From: Epiperipatus broadwayi | Taxonomy: Eukaryota > Onychophora > Udeonychophora > Euonychophora > Peripatidae | Direction of reading: 5' to 3' | Assembly (NCBI GenBank): GCA_028023455.1 | Contig: JAQFVV010006476.1 | Span: forward strand, 124,001-188,000 | Length of the DNA stretch: 64,000 nt | Part shown: positions 22,960 to 34,412 of the stretch, piece by piece | Layout: each line of letters opens with the position of its first letter | How positions within the stretch are numbered: the first letter of the stretch is position 1 | Translations under genes and position numbers: made by a program | Notes under the pieces: generated by a model | What the model saw: only the letters and a program-made list of their open reading frames with translations | Told to the model about the DNA's origin: nothing | The model's database searches: none

Positions 22960-23290
22960 AAAATAAATGATTCCTAGAATTTCTATTTTATGCTGAACCA
23001 GCATTTATCAGCCCAGATCAATATCTCTTACCCATATCTTCATCATTTTTTTAGTATTATATAGAAGATTTGAAATACCAGGCATGCTTATACCTGGGGA
23101 ATAATTGTAAATATAGGGGATTTGAACTCAGACTTTCAAGCCCCTTCACTATCCACACTATCTCATACTACTAATACACATGACCATACACATGCAGAAA
23201 AGATAAATAACCACCAATATATATATTTCATGCTAAACCAGCACTCATCAGTTGGTCCAGATTATCATCTCCATATATATATATTGTAAC
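22960..23290 (-). mobile_element. HHR repeat, full arm preceded by a decayed fragment
   Basis: 22974-23027 is a degenerate ribozyme segment (CTGATAA, AAAA on minus). 23105-23290 is a good arm starting GGGGATTTGAACTCAGACTT on plus and including an intact hammerhead. Two copies of different age lie side by side. Confidence 0.75.
23202..23269 (-). ncRNA. Hammerhead ribozyme motif, type I, intact core
   Basis: Minus strand: ACCAACTGATGAGTGCTGG, TTTAGCATGAAA, then TATATATA with the cut after ATA before TTGGT. Outer stem I ATAATC pairs with GGTTAT through one G-U, so pairing is kept. Stem II has five pairs including a G-U at 10.1/11.1. Confidence 0.86.
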
Positions 23291-23299
23291 CAGTTGGAT

Positions 23300-24620
23300 T
23301 ACATAGACACACTAAATTAGTGTGTGTGCATAAATATATATGTAAAATTGAAAGGAAAACTAGAAATGAACACAGACAAAAATATAGTAGACATTTTTCT
23401 ACATTTTCTAAAATAAAATAATAACAAGTAAAGGGTTAAATAACTCTGAGTTTAAAATAAAATTTCATTATGAAATTAATGTTTTAAAAAAGGTCTTAAT
23501 CAATATAAATATTGTATTGTTATTATTATTATTCTGATTGTGAAATGTAAAAACACAATACTTGTTTTTGAAATTTTTTTAATTAATTAAAACATATATG
23601 TTTTTAAAGGGATTAGAGAGCTAAAAATAAAAACTCTGTTTTTAATCAAAGTGTTGTTAACACCTCAGATGAGTTTATAAAAGACTGATTAAAAATATAT
23701 CAGTTAGTCTGGTTAGTGATTTTTGAAGAGAACAGGTCAGCTGCAGAGTTGGTTACAATATTTTGTTGCAACTTGATGAAGGGCAGCAGTTGGTTTTAGC
23801 TGACCATATAGTTGGCAGAACATTAGATTGGGGAGCTGCTACTATTTTCCTTCACAGGAGTTTTGGTTTTGAAGCTGGGTCACTTCTAAATCAATAGCCA
23901 AAAAAAAAAAGAGGACAAAATAGCTAGCAGAGTTATATAAAGCTCCTATGAAGATCTAAGGACAGTCCAGTAGCTGCCTTATAGTTTACTGCAGTTTTGA
24001 TTCATGAAGCCAGGGTCACTTCAAATGCATCAACTAGCTGCTTAAATATGTTCTAGAAGACAGCTTGACAAATGCTTGGACTACAAAAGTAAGCTCATGG
24101 TATGCCAACTAATTACTTGGATACTTTTTCCTGATTATGACAGTCACTAAGAACCAAACTCATCAAGAAAAATCTTCCAGTTTGCTGAAGAATTAATTAA
24201 ACGTATACTGCGAAAGATAAAGGCAGAGAAATACGGATAAACGTATATACAGCTGGTGGTGAGTAGCGTTATATATGATAAGGAAGTTTTAAACAATTTC
24301 CTCAGTAAAATGACATTTTTATAACTGATAGAAATATATAAAACGATATTAGTTTAAAATCGTTTATTAAAGAAAAAAAAAACTGTTTAAAGTTATATTT
24401 ATAATTTAGAAAGAAAAAAAACTACCAAGAAAGTTATAATTAATAATCAAGAAAAAGATTTCCAAAAATCTTTTAGACTAGGAAAAAGAAAGACATTTTA
24501 AATCAATTAACTGTCAAAAATTTGATAGTACTTGTTTCAAGAAAAAGACTATTCAGCAAAGAGAATAAAATTGCTAGAATAATCTGTAATAATTTTATTG
24601 TGATAAATACTAATGTTATG
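23300..24620. other. Unclassified stretch with a partial internal duplication
   Basis: 23840-23900 (GAAGCTGGGTCACTTCTAAA) and 23995-24035 (GAAGCCAGGGTCACTTCAAA) are similar. This part is less AT-rich than its surroundings and has no ORF; it may be a solo fragment of a mobile element. The family is not recognised. Confidence 0.4.
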
Positions 24621-24624
24621 TAGA

Positions 24625-25275
24625 TAAATTAATATATCGCACGTCTGTGCGAATTAGATATATATATGCGTTTCAGTAAACCTACTATGTAAATGTATTT
24701 CATTTAACTGAAACTTTAATCATTTATTATATTTATATATAATTTAAGATTTGGATAATTATTTTGCAGCAAGTCAAATAGGTTATTTCACGCACGCACA
24801 CACATGTATATGTGCGTATGTTATCAATTATAACACATATGTAAATTTTAATCATTTTTTTTGTTGTTGTTGTTATTGAATGTCACTTGAAACAGATTGA
24901 TTGTATATTATAAATCGCGCGTCTGTGCGCATATATGTAAACTATAGTAATAATATGAATTGTAAATTGTAATTACTTAAATCAATGTAATAATTTCAAT
25001 TTTTTTACAGTAATTTTGTCAGTCACAAATATGATAATTTTTTTATATTGTATTATAATCAAAATCAGAAAATTGACGCACATATGTGTGCGTATATATG
25101 TCAATTGTATTGTAAATAACAATGCGTGTCAGATAGACACTTATGTGTAAAATTTTAATCATTTTTCTAAATTAAATGTTAATTCAAACATGTTTATTTT
25201 GTATTAAGCCACATGCCTGTGTGCTGAATGGGTTTTAAATAAACCTAATTTATTAATCATGTAACTCAATGTATA
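24625..25275. repeat. Degenerate tandem array, period about 285 bp
   Basis: Two alternating dyads recur. Dyad A: CGCACGTCTGTGCG at 24638, CGCGCGTCTGTGCGC near 24915, CACATGCCTGTGTG near 25210. Dyad B: CACACATGTATATGTGCG near 24800, CGCACATATGTGTGCG near 25077. Sequences between them align (TTTTAATCATTTTT; TAAACCTA). About 2.3 units. Confidence 0.7.
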
Positions 25276-25419
25276 CTTTTCATAATCAGAACCCTTATAA
25301 GACCTTATTCATTTTTTTATTGTTATTAATAAACTTATTTAATTGTTAAAAATGGTTTCCAACATCTCTTGTTCACATACAGTAATAGAGCCCATGTTCT
25401 CTGAGCTAGATTTCGGACA

Positions 25420-25885
25420 CGGATAAATGGGGATGTGTTTAGTGCTTTGGGCATCCAGAGATGATCATCATTATCCTGGTTGGCGCAAAAGAGGATACTC
25501 TTTAAAGCCCATGCACTATCTTTTATTTTACTTTAGTCTTATTAAAAGTTAAGTTTATAGTTGGCCAGTACATTAATAGTACTTTAGTGGCCAGAGCATT
25601 GATGATGATCAGCATGCTTTAAATGTCCCAGCATTATTGTTCTATTTCTGATTATTGTGTATTTTAATGGATGGGCACTAAGCTGGTGCATCCAAGTTCT
25701 GTTTATATAATTGCCCAAGCTGGCAAAGGCTCAATAGTTAGCCTGGTCTACAGAAGACCCATTTCCAATCCAGTCACAAGGTTGACTGTTGATTTATATA
25801 TTTTATTGTACTAATTTGTTTATTCCCATCAATGATGATGATGGATGGTTATTTCTCTCTAGTATTTACTTATACTGATATTTAC
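25420..25885 (+). repeat. Dispersed repeat R, copy 2
   Basis: Colinear with 7915-8450: GGCCAGAGCATTGATGATGA, GATCAGCATG, AATCCAGTCACAAGGTTGAC, TGTTGATTTAT. Both copies are on plus and lack an ORF. Confidence 0.65.
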
Positions 25886-26104
25886 TTTATAATGCTGGTT
25901 GATAATAATTATGCTTTAGCTGCTCTTCTGAGTTAGCTTTTGATCTCTCAATGATCTCAAGAGATTTTCTAATCTCATACTCATATCTTTAAATATACTT
26001 ATATATACTTTATAAATTATTGATTATTTCATTTTGTTGACTTGGGGTGATGATGTTTTTCCATCACCCCAGTTCAATTCCTTGTTCCTACCACTTCCTG
26101 AACA

Positions 26105-26770
26105 CCCCATCCCATTACAATATATATATAATCAGTGCTCAGTGTATACTAAGATAGCAAATTCTTACACTTTAATAAACAGGCTTCAACTTATTCCAAC
26201 CTCCAACTATTCAGCCATCCATACCATTGAAAATCTGATGATAGAATTTCCAAATCCCATGCTGATGCCAATTTTGTTGTCTGAGTTTAAATCCTATATT
26301 TACAAATAGGCTCCAGGTATGAGGGCCTGGTATTTCAAATCTTACATATTAAGCCTGCATTCTGCTCATCCCTCTTCTATGTATTTAAATGAATATTGTC
26401 CTATATGTGAGGGGTCAGAGTAACTTGAGGTCAACATGGGCATGACAACAATATTGGCATCAGCATGGAATTTGGGAAATATATCATTAGATTTTCAATG
26501 GTATGGATGACTGAAGAGTTGGAGGGTAGAGTGGATTGAAGCCTGTCCATTAAAATGTAAGGATTTTCTATCTTAATATAAACTGAGCACTGATTATATA
26601 TATGTATAGGATGGTAGTCTGGACCAACTGATGAGTGCTGGTTTAGCACAAAGTACGTATATTGGTGATTATTTATCCTTTTTGCATGTGTGTGGTCATG
26701 TGTATCAGTAGTATGAGATAGTGTGGAATAAGAGGCTTGAAAGTCTGAGTTCAGATCCTCTATATTTAGT
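26105..26770. mobile_element. HHR repeat, divergent two-arm pair (left arm truncated)
   Basis: The minus left arm (26105-26345) lacks its ribozyme and outer end. The plus right arm (26395-26770) is long and ends AAAGTCTGAGTTCAGATCCT. The shared arm segment GGCTTCAA...AACTCTTCAGCCATCCAT is inverted between them. Confidence 0.75.
26610..26677 (+). ncRNA. Hammerhead-like segment, inactive
   Basis: CTGATGA and stem II are present, but the GAAA has become CAAAG/AAAG and the lower core is broken. Cut site ATA/TTGGT and stem I are kept. Confidence 0.65.
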
Positions 26771-27404
26771 ATTATATAGATAAATTTCTATAGTTTGATT
26801 AAAGTGTCAAACTTTCCGTACTCATAACTTTTGACATAAATCACTTTATATAAATATACTACTGATTACCATTAATTATTTATTAATTTAGATATTATCC
26901 TAATTAATCTATGAGTCTTGATGATTGTAATAAGTGTTGCAATATGGATACAACATTTATTAACCATAAAAGCAATTATCCAAAAGTATGAAAAAATAAA
27001 TGTCTAAAAAAATGTTGAATATCAATGCCAATACCTCTGACTTGAGTTTGAATTGTATCCTTATTTCCCTTTGAGTCCTTCCAATATAATTTACTTTGAA
27101 CATCACAACGATGAAACTATTCATGAATTTTTACCATTTCCATACCTGTCATTTATTTTTTAAGATGCATAATTATGCATCAGAGCTACTCTGCTTCTCA
27201 AAAATCCCACTTTAAGCCACGACAGGCACTGTTATCCATAATTCACAGTGTGACCAGTGAAAATATGTTGGGTTCTCTCTCCAAGCGGCCTAAAGTGCCA
27301 CATCTGAATAAGTATATGCATTAAGTAATGACATAATTTAGCTATTTATCACAAATTTTTAAAAATAAATCTATCATATCTGAATCACAATTAATAACAT
27401 GAAT

Positions 27405-27730
27405 TGAGGTATAGATCATTTTCAATGCTTTCCTTGCCATTATGAAATCTTAAATATCATTTGAAAAAAGTTCTTGAAAGTTGTGGTTTCACATCCATAC
27501 ACAGGTTGAATCATTTCAACAGTTTTGCTCAAGTTAAAACAAAATTTAATTTTAATGCTTTATTCCATTATGGGTTAATATATAAACAGACCATCATATC
27601 TCATAATCCAGACATGCTAAGACCTTAATATTTCTATGTTGAGTTTCTAAATAACACATGTCGATTCAGAGTTGGCACTATAGGAAAATTGAAGAGGGAG
27701 TCAGATATTTGTCACATTTTCCCTGGAACA
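27405..27730 (-). pseudogene. Mariner-like transposase relic
   Basis: Minus-strand readings include LSKTVEMIQPVYGCE (like GKTATETFEMLxxxYG) and RFHNGKESIEND. Adjacent AATCCAGACATGCTAAGACC and AGTTTCTAAATAACACATGT match the TIR-like ends of the other mariner relics in the window. Confidence 0.65.
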
Positions 27731-27984
27731 CAGGATGGGTAGATTTTGAAAGTCAAGAGGATGGCAAACATAAAAATTATGATTGAGCATTACATGATAA
27801 ATGACTTATTGCTGAATTATAATGGAGGTGAGAACTTGTCACATATTCATACAATATAGAAGTTGCACCGTTAAATATTCATGTAAAAAATAGATATAAG
27901 ACCAGAATCATTCATATTTTTCTTCACTTATTTCTTTATGCATTGATTAATACATTGTACAGACTTAAACCTGCATTTATATAT

Positions 27985-28050
27985 GTAATATATGCAGGAT
28001 TCGAACTCAGACTTTCACACGACCCACTACTCTCAGTGCCATCTTATGCA
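27985..28050 (-). repeat. HHR repeat, end fragment
   Basis: GGATTCGAACTCAGACTTTC...ACGACCCACTACTCTC matches only the outer end of the HHR-repeat arm. No ribozyme is included. Confidence 0.75.
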
Positions 28051-28269
28051 TTGATTGTAAATATTTGTATAATAAGCTTTATTCACGTTTTTTTACAGTC
28101 AAATAAAGTTTATTCCTTGATATTTTTTACAGTTTCTACTCCAACTTTAAAAACAAAAAAAAACAAAACGATAAGGAATATATTTTTGTTTGATTGCACC
28201 GCAAAAAGTGATTAAAGAAGATATATAAATGATATTATATTGAAACATTCATATATTGAACAAAACTTT

Positions 28270-28363
28270 TTTTTTCATATGTCAAATGCGATGACGGAGA
28301 AGCGAACCCGGGCCAGCTGGTTGGAAAGCAGCTATGCTAAACCACTAGGCCACCAACGCTTGA
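28270..28363 (-). repeat. tRNA-Gly-derived mini-SINE
   Basis: Minus strand: AAGCGTTGGTGGCCTAGTGG, TTAGCATAGCTGCTTTCCAA, GGCCCGGGTTCGCTTCTCCG, then CATTTGACATATGAAAAA. Close to a tRNA-Gly(UCC), but anticodon stem and T-arm have mismatches, so it is a retrocopy and not a working tRNA gene. Confidence 0.87.
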
Positions 28364-28905
28364 CAGTATTGGCCAAAAACTGTGTGCAATACACGTATGG
28401 TATTACAAGAACTATAGGCATATATATTAGAATGTAAATAATTACTTATTTATTATTTAATACTAATATTATATTGAGCGTTTAAAAAAAGATCTGGCTG
28501 AAAATAATTATTCAAAAACAAGAACATGATACCCTAACATTAGCATTCATATCGTAGTCTGTAAACATGTTATTTAAATATTATTTATATATCAATACCA
28601 ATGTCTTTGTAGTAGTTTTAAATTTAGAGACATTCGTTTTATTAGGAATTATTAGTTTATGTTACGTTTATAATTGGTTTTCTATTAAAACAAAACAATA
28701 ATAAACCACAAACAATTTTAATAATTATCTGATAAAATGAAGGCTATGAAACAGATATGGTTATGACTTTTGAACTATAATTTACCATTTAAATTAGGTA
28801 GAAGGTTATTCACTATCAAAATTATCTTAAAAATTGATTTTTTGTTATTATTAATATTCATTGTAAAATCGTTTTATAATCAACGGAAATCTGTTTTTAC
28901 TATAG

Positions 28906-29064
28906 CCTCAAGTTAAAATCATGTCAAATGTATTAGAAAATTACACCGATTTGCAAGATAAAAAAAAGATTTCAGAAGTCCGTAATCAATCACCCAAAAA
29001 CTGTATGATCTTTCGAACAGAAGATGTTCCATCTTTTTTCCCGTGTATTATTTACGCATTACAG
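28906..29064 (+). CDS. SLC23-type transporter, first coding exon
   Basis: Starts at acceptor CTGTTTTTACTATAG, then 15 bases of 5'UTR, ATG at 28921 and 48 codons ending at CAG/GTAATAAG (donor, phase 0). The residues are a hydrophilic N-terminus (MSNVLENYTDLQDKKK...) followed by FFPCIIYALQ, where SLC23 proteins have their first membrane segment (like LGLQHYLTM). The next exon continues in frame. A working start is supported by no in-frame ATG upstream within the exon. SLC23 proteins carry ascorbate or nucleobases across the plasma membrane; which substrate applies here cannot be told. Divergence from the vertebrate type is considerable. It may be a pseudogene, but splice sites and frame are intact. 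Confidence 0.75.
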
Positions 29065-29230
29065 GTAATAAGCAAGCACTGCCCGTTAATTTTTTTCATT
29101 TATATTATAATCTAATTATCAAATATCAATTCATTAATGAAAATATATAATCTCTTTTTTTTAATATTGATAATTTAGAGAAACGTAATGCATTTTATTA
29201 TCATATCTATTTGTCGCTGTAATTTTTTTT

Positions 29231-29315
29231 TCATATGGCAAATGCGTTGACCGGGAAGCGAACCCGGGCCAGCTGCTTAGAAGGCAGCTATGCTAACCGC
29301 TAGGCCACCAACGCT
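29231..29315 (-). repeat. tRNA-Gly-like mini-SINE with 16-bp TSD
   Basis: Minus: GCGTTGGTGGCCTAGCGG, TTAGCATAGCTGCCTTCTAA, GGCCCGGGTTCGCTTCCCGG, TCAACGCATTTGCCATATGA. The acceptor stem GCGTTG/CAACGC and T-arm are perfect; the anticodon loop CTTCTAA would read UCU, one base from the glycine UCC loop. Flanks TTGTCGCTGTAATTTT (29211) and TTGTCGCTGGAATTTT (29315) show retroposition. In intron 1. Confidence 0.9.
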
Positions 29316-29330
29316 TGTCGCTGGAATTTT

Positions 29331-29790
29331 ATAACAATAATAATAATCTATACAATTCATTTTATAAGTAAAAAATTAATATGAAACTATAGTTTGGTCT
29401 ATGAACATCATATAAATATTCAAAACTTTAATTTCACAAGTATAATCTCTTCAACTATTTGCTCTTGCTCCCCCAATGGCGAGTTTATCAACAAACTACA
29501 CAAAAATCTATGAACACAAATCAATTCACACATATCACATGCTGGCTTAAAGTTTGTCTAACTTCTTCTGGAGTAAACGTTTTCCCATGAAGGAAATCAA
29601 TTCTTTTCCTGAACAGGGTTTCTTACTGTCTTCTATTTTTAGTCTTTTTCTTCCATTGAAAAGCATTTAATATTGCACTTATTTAGAATGATTTGTGATA
29701 ATCTTCACAAGGGAAACTATATTTCCTTTTCACAAAAGTACTTTAATTCCCCTCAAAATACTTTTTTAGATATCTTATTTAATTTTTTCA
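29331..29790. other. Intron 1 sequence, nothing recognised
   Basis: AT-rich, no repeat or coding match seen. Confidence 0.5.
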
Positions 29791-29794
29791 TGCT

Positions 29795-30545
29795 AATTCA
29801 GAAATGATATGTTGCAGAAGTTATCAGATGAAAGTAGGACTAAAAATAAATGTTAAAAAGTCTAAAGTAATGTTTAATGGATTTTCTCAAAATATGAAAA
29901 TAAAGTTTGATTATGATGAGTTAGAAGAAATTAACAGTTACAAATATCTTGGTCAGATTATTAATACAGATGGAAACATAATGGATGAAATTAATCATAG
30001 AATTAAACTTGGTTGGAGTGCTTTTGGTAGAAATAACTTGATACTAAAAGGAAATATGCCTATGTGTTTGAAAAGGAAGGTTATTAATAAATGTGTTTTA
30101 CCAATTCTTACTTATGGATCTGAGATTTGGACACTTAATAGAAGAGCAATACAGAGACTTCAGACCACTCAAAGAAGTATGGAGAAATGCATGTTGGGAG
30201 TAACAAGAAGAGATTGAAAATGCAATTTATGTGTAAGAGAACAAACAGGTGGTACTGACCTCATTGAAAAAATTAAAAGACTGAAGTGGAGTTGGGCTGG
30301 ACATATTTCTAGAAGAGATGATAATAGATGGACAATTGAAATCTTAAACTGGATTCCAAGAGATTGTAAAAGACCCAGAGAGAGACCACATGTGAGATGA
30401 ATGGATAAGAAAGTGTGCAGGGGTATTGTGAAGAAGAGAAGCTAAAGATCGGAGATAGATTGAACTTGGAGAGACCTTCATTCTGCAGGGAATTGATAAT
30501 GCTTGATGATGACAATGATGTTCTTACAATATACATCCAGCATGC
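29795..30545 (+). pseudogene. RTE-type LINE, 3' part of ORF2
   Basis: A 137-residue ORF (29804-30217) has VGLKINVKKSKVMFNG, INSYKYLGQIINTDG, RIKLGWSAFGRN, CLKRKVINKCVLPILTYGSE, the segment after the catalytic YADD in RTE-like reverse transcriptases. After the stop the reading continues EQTGGTDLIEKIKRLKWSWA, GHISRRDDNRWT, and ends with a GATGATGA-rich tail. 5'-truncated, broken by stops. Upstream YADD is absent. In SLC23 intron 1, same strand. Confidence 0.9.
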
Positions 30546-30914
30546 CTAAAAGCACATCAGCTGATCTTTCAAGTTGCCATTATATTTGACAGAAGGGAAA
30601 GGTAGAGGTGTGATGCTTAAAAGACAGAAACTCTACTCAATATTAATTAAATCCAAATTTGTAAAAGATTAAAATAAATTAAATGAAAAGATATCTAGTT
30701 CCTCAAGTCCATACTCTTATGAATGTGATGAAAATTTAAAAGGTAATGGTTTAATTAATTATTAATTAGCTAAAATGTATTTAGAATGATAATATTTGAA
30801 TGGCATCTTAGTTGAAGTTTATTTATCTATATCCCGTTTAATACAATAATAATTGGTACCCATTGATTAATTAAAGTAAGTAAAAACCAGGACTTCTATT
30901 TTAAACCACAAACA

Positions 30915-31176
30915 TCACATAATCACTATTTCTTATACTAGCAAATAACTGTTATTAAAACAGGCAAAACTTTCCATACAGTAGTGCCACTCAGTGCCAA
31001 CCAGAGTAATCAATGGATGCCAGAAGGTGCAGTGCTCTCAGAACCAAAGCTCCTCACTGATGAAGGCAACAAGCCAAAAACTAGTCTGTGGATATTGGAT
31101 GAGTAGGCACTAGATAGGGATTTTATGCACAAGCCTTCTGGCATCCATTGATTACTCTGGTTGGCACTGAGTGACT
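30915..31176. repeat. Foldback element FB-C, copy 2 (deleted)
   Basis: Left TIR AACATCACATAATCACTATT, AACAGGCAAAACTTTCC, CAGTAGTGCCACTCAGTGCC; right arm CTAGTCTGTGGATATTGGAT to GGTTGGCACTGAGTGAC. Part of the left arm and the right terminus are missing. Confidence 0.85.
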
Positions 31177-31179
31177 TTT

Positions 31180-32164
31180 ATTTTAATAAATAATAATTTA
31201 TTTACATCAGACAAAAATAATAAATAAAGTTAATAAGATACCAAGAAATAAACTCAATATACAATAATTATATAAATGTTAATATTGATGGTAGTTTTAA
31301 ACAACAGACTTCATTTTCATAACCAGAGGAAAATCTATATTCACATTTATTTATCAAGCACATAAAATTTATAAGAACTCACGACTTATTATGATTTAGA
31401 ATTATAGCAATACTAAAAAAAACTTAAGTAAGTTATTCAAGCAAAATTAAATTATTGGTTAATTACAATTTTAAATAATTAGCATAATTTTCCTCTAATT
31501 GTGTGTATATCTAAATGTGTATTCTTCAACAAACATTAACATGAAATATCCCTCTAAATAAACATATAAGCCGAATAATTGATAAAGATAGTGAAGTATT
31601 CAATATCCGTAGTATAGATGCATTTTAAATTCCATAATTCGTTAGACTATCCAATATCTATGCAAGAATAAGGATCCAAACATATTGTTTAAAATTCATT
31701 CTCACTAGATCACTCATACAATTTTATCCAAGAGTGTCTAATATCTTAATCCACTTTTAGAAAATTATCATAACAGACTGTCCAACAGCATAGGTCTCTT
31801 TAGCAACTCGTATATAAAATAACACAAATCACTAAATATTAATCTCCAAAGGATTTATCTGATTTTGTTATAATTTCCTCTTGAGTGTAATGGTTATTTG
31901 ATTTATTATGAGGCAGTATAATCCTCAGGAATTGGAATATATGTAAGCACTACTAAATTTATTAAAGATCTTGAGAACATATAAAACAAAATGAATTCTA
32001 TATTATGGCCTTTTACTCATAGGCTTTCATATTGACCATAATATTATCTTATCCAAATTATATAATTTAGGGTTTTTTAAATCACTAGTCAAATGCTTTG
32101 AATTAATCATACATTACGGAATTGCTTTTGTTAAATATAATCATAATATATCTTTGCTCTACTC
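31180..32164. other. Intron 1 sequence, nothing recognised
   Basis: AT-rich; no ORF or repeat match noted. Confidence 0.5.
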
Positions 32165-32830
32165 TTGCAATTGAAGTACCCTGAGGTAGCATTCTGGCCC
32201 CAATTGAAGTATCCTGAGGTAGCATTCTGGCCCCAATTGAAGTATCCTGAGGTAGCATTCTGGCCCCATTATTATTCACTGTTTTATATTAATGATCTTA
32301 GGGATAGTATAAAATATTCTCACCTTCTTTGTTATGCTGATGTCTAAAATTTTCATACCCATTGTATTCTACAACAAAATTATGATTAATTAAGACAAAT
32401 GCTCTGTTGTGTCCTACTCAAAAGTAAAATTTTATAGTACCTTTATTCTACTCATTTTAAAATTGTTTTCAAAAATAGAAAGATCTTGGAATTGCTTTTT
32501 TTCATCTTCATGTTAATTCCGTAGTGAAGAAGGCATTTAAAATAATAGACAACGTATATAGACAAAATAAAATATTCCATCAATCAATAGAATATAAACT
32601 TTTCCTTTCATTGATTATTCCAATCTTAGAATTTGACTCAGTTACTTGAAAACCTTACATATTCAATCTTTATTTTCCAAATATTCTAAAGATAATTATT
32701 TTCTTGACAGTTTTAACATTTTGTTGGTGCAAAGAAGAACAGAGACATTACATATTTATACAAGATTATCTCCAAATTTATAATTGTCAGATTTGCTTTC
32801 AAACATATCCTTCAATCCCACTCAATATTA
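32165..32830 (+). pseudogene. LINE reverse-transcriptase relic (CR1/Jockey-like) with triplicated segment
   Basis: One frame gives VP-GSILAPLLF, the RT block GVPQGSxLGPLLF, with the glutamine codon now TGA; a neighbouring frame gives YINDLRDSIKYS and CYADV (YADD position). Further on are HVNSVVKKAFKIIDNVYRQN and IIPILEFDSVT, the usual C-terminal thumb segment. A 33-bp unit holding the VPxGSIL block is present three times in tandem (32168-32266). Many stops and frameshifts; dead. Confidence 0.75.
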
Positions 32831-32985
32831 TACTAGATCACAGAGAGCTCTAAATCTTGTGATCCAGAGCCTGAGTGCCATCATTGGAATCAATCTGTGG
32901 ATCTTATGATCCAGAATCTGTGCCATGATTGAAATCAACCTATAGATCTCTTGACCCAGAATCCGACACTCTACCATTGCACTTC
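32830..32985 (-). repeat. SINE-B with internal duplication
   Basis: On minus: AGTGCAATGGTAGAGTGTCG (A-box-like), then GGATTCTGG, GGTTGATTTC (B-box-like). A block of about 47 bp (GATCYAYAGRTTGATTYCAA...GATTCTGGATCA) is repeated about twice. Confidence 0.7.
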
Positions 32986-33109
32986 AAAAAATAAAAATGT
33001 ATTATGAAACAAATTTTTTTACATATACTGTCAGCTTTTAAAGAAAGATATTTCCAAAATTAGAAAACAAGGTTAGTAAGAACCTACAATTAATAGATTA
33101 GCAGTCTAT

Positions 33110-33505
33110 ATATGTAACCATATAGGAATAAACCAGACATTTCATATATGTGCTATAGGTAATTTACTTGCACTCACCTGTCAACAATTATATATTTAGT
33201 CACTAATATATTATTACAGATATTCAAAATTAATATAATTCAAAATCATGGTTAGTTAAAAATAAGATACTCTTCTTTCCTACAATATATAAAATTACAT
33301 TTGTACCAATAATTTATCATTTGAATTATCAATCTCATAATAGAATCAAGTCCTGAATTAAGCATAATCGATGGGTGTTGATTCATATAAGAATAAGTTC
33401 TAAGCATAGGTGATTCACCTATGCTTTTAAAACACTCTTTGACAGGTGAGTGCAAGTAAATTACCAATAGCACACGTCTGAAATGTCTGATTTCTTTCCA
33501 CATGA
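33110..33505. repeat. Foldback element (unclassified)
   Basis: TAATTTACTTGCACTCACCT and TGTCAA (33160-33187) recur inverted at 33438-33465, with arms of about 60 bp. A second small hairpin, GCATAGGTGATTCACCTATGC, lies at 33398-33425. In SLC23 intron 1. Confidence 0.85.
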
Positions 33506-33984
33506 TTACATAAGAATCTAAAAATAAAAAAAGCTCATTTTAAATATTTTATATCTGATGTGCCAACCAATATTTGGAAAAAAAGACTAAAAAGTAAAAT
33601 AAAATAATTTGTTATAATTACTGAATTGAATTGAATGCAGTGCTGATAATAATATTCTTTAAAAAAATGGATACTTGTTTTTGGTAATAAAATAAGAGAT
33701 AAAGCATTAAATTGCTTCATTTGAAAATATTTCCAAGACCAATAAGGCAAAAACACTGATGCCTTATCAAAAGAAATACAAAAAAGAAATTAGAAAAAGC
33801 ATTGCAAAAATTAGCAAATTATAAATGAGACCAAATGCACATAAAAATGAAGATAGGCTCAATTTGAAACCTGATCATGCTTCAAACTGATATACATCTA
33901 TGTGACTCTCAAAGCAAAATACCTAGGCAGTAATTTTAAATAAAAAAATAAATTTGTAGCATTTAGTCTTAAAAATCACAATGT

Positions 33985-34412
33985 ACAAATAGTAAACCAC
34001 TAAACATCACATGATCACCTCTCTTATGCTAGCACATAAATTGTTATTAAACAGGCAAAACTCTCCATACAGTAGTGCCACACTGGAACAACCAGAGCAA
34101 TCAATGAATGCCAGAAGGCTTGTGCATAAAATCCCATCTAGTGCCTACTCATCCAATATCCCCAGACTAGTTTCTAGCTTGTGGCCTTCGTCAGTGAGGA
34201 GCCTTATCACCGGACTAGTTTCTGGCTTGTGACCTTTGTCAGTGAGATCCAAGGCTCCTCATTGACAAAGCCCACAAGCCAGGAACTAGTCTGGGGATAT
34301 TGGATGAGTAGGCACTAGATGGGATTTTATGCACAAGCCTTCTGGCATCCATTCACTATTCTGGTTGGCACAGAGTGGCACTACTGTATGGAGAGTTTTG
34401 CCTGTTTAAAAA
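33985..34412. repeat. Foldback element FB-C, copy 3
   Basis: Complete arms from AAACCACTAAACATCACATG and AACAGGCAAAACTCTCCATA to the inverse at 34384-34406. The apex has two copies of CTAGTTTCTGGCTTGTGRCC with TTCGTCAGTGAGG, so the apical segment has been duplicated. Best-preserved FB-C here. Confidence 0.92.

Noticed and set aside
29231-29315. A genuine tRNA gene (arginine UCU or glycine) in intron 1
   Set aside because: The body folds well, but it is flanked by a 16-bp target-site duplication and ends in the shared CATATG-A(n) tail, so it is a SINE copy. A functional tRNA gene would not have these.
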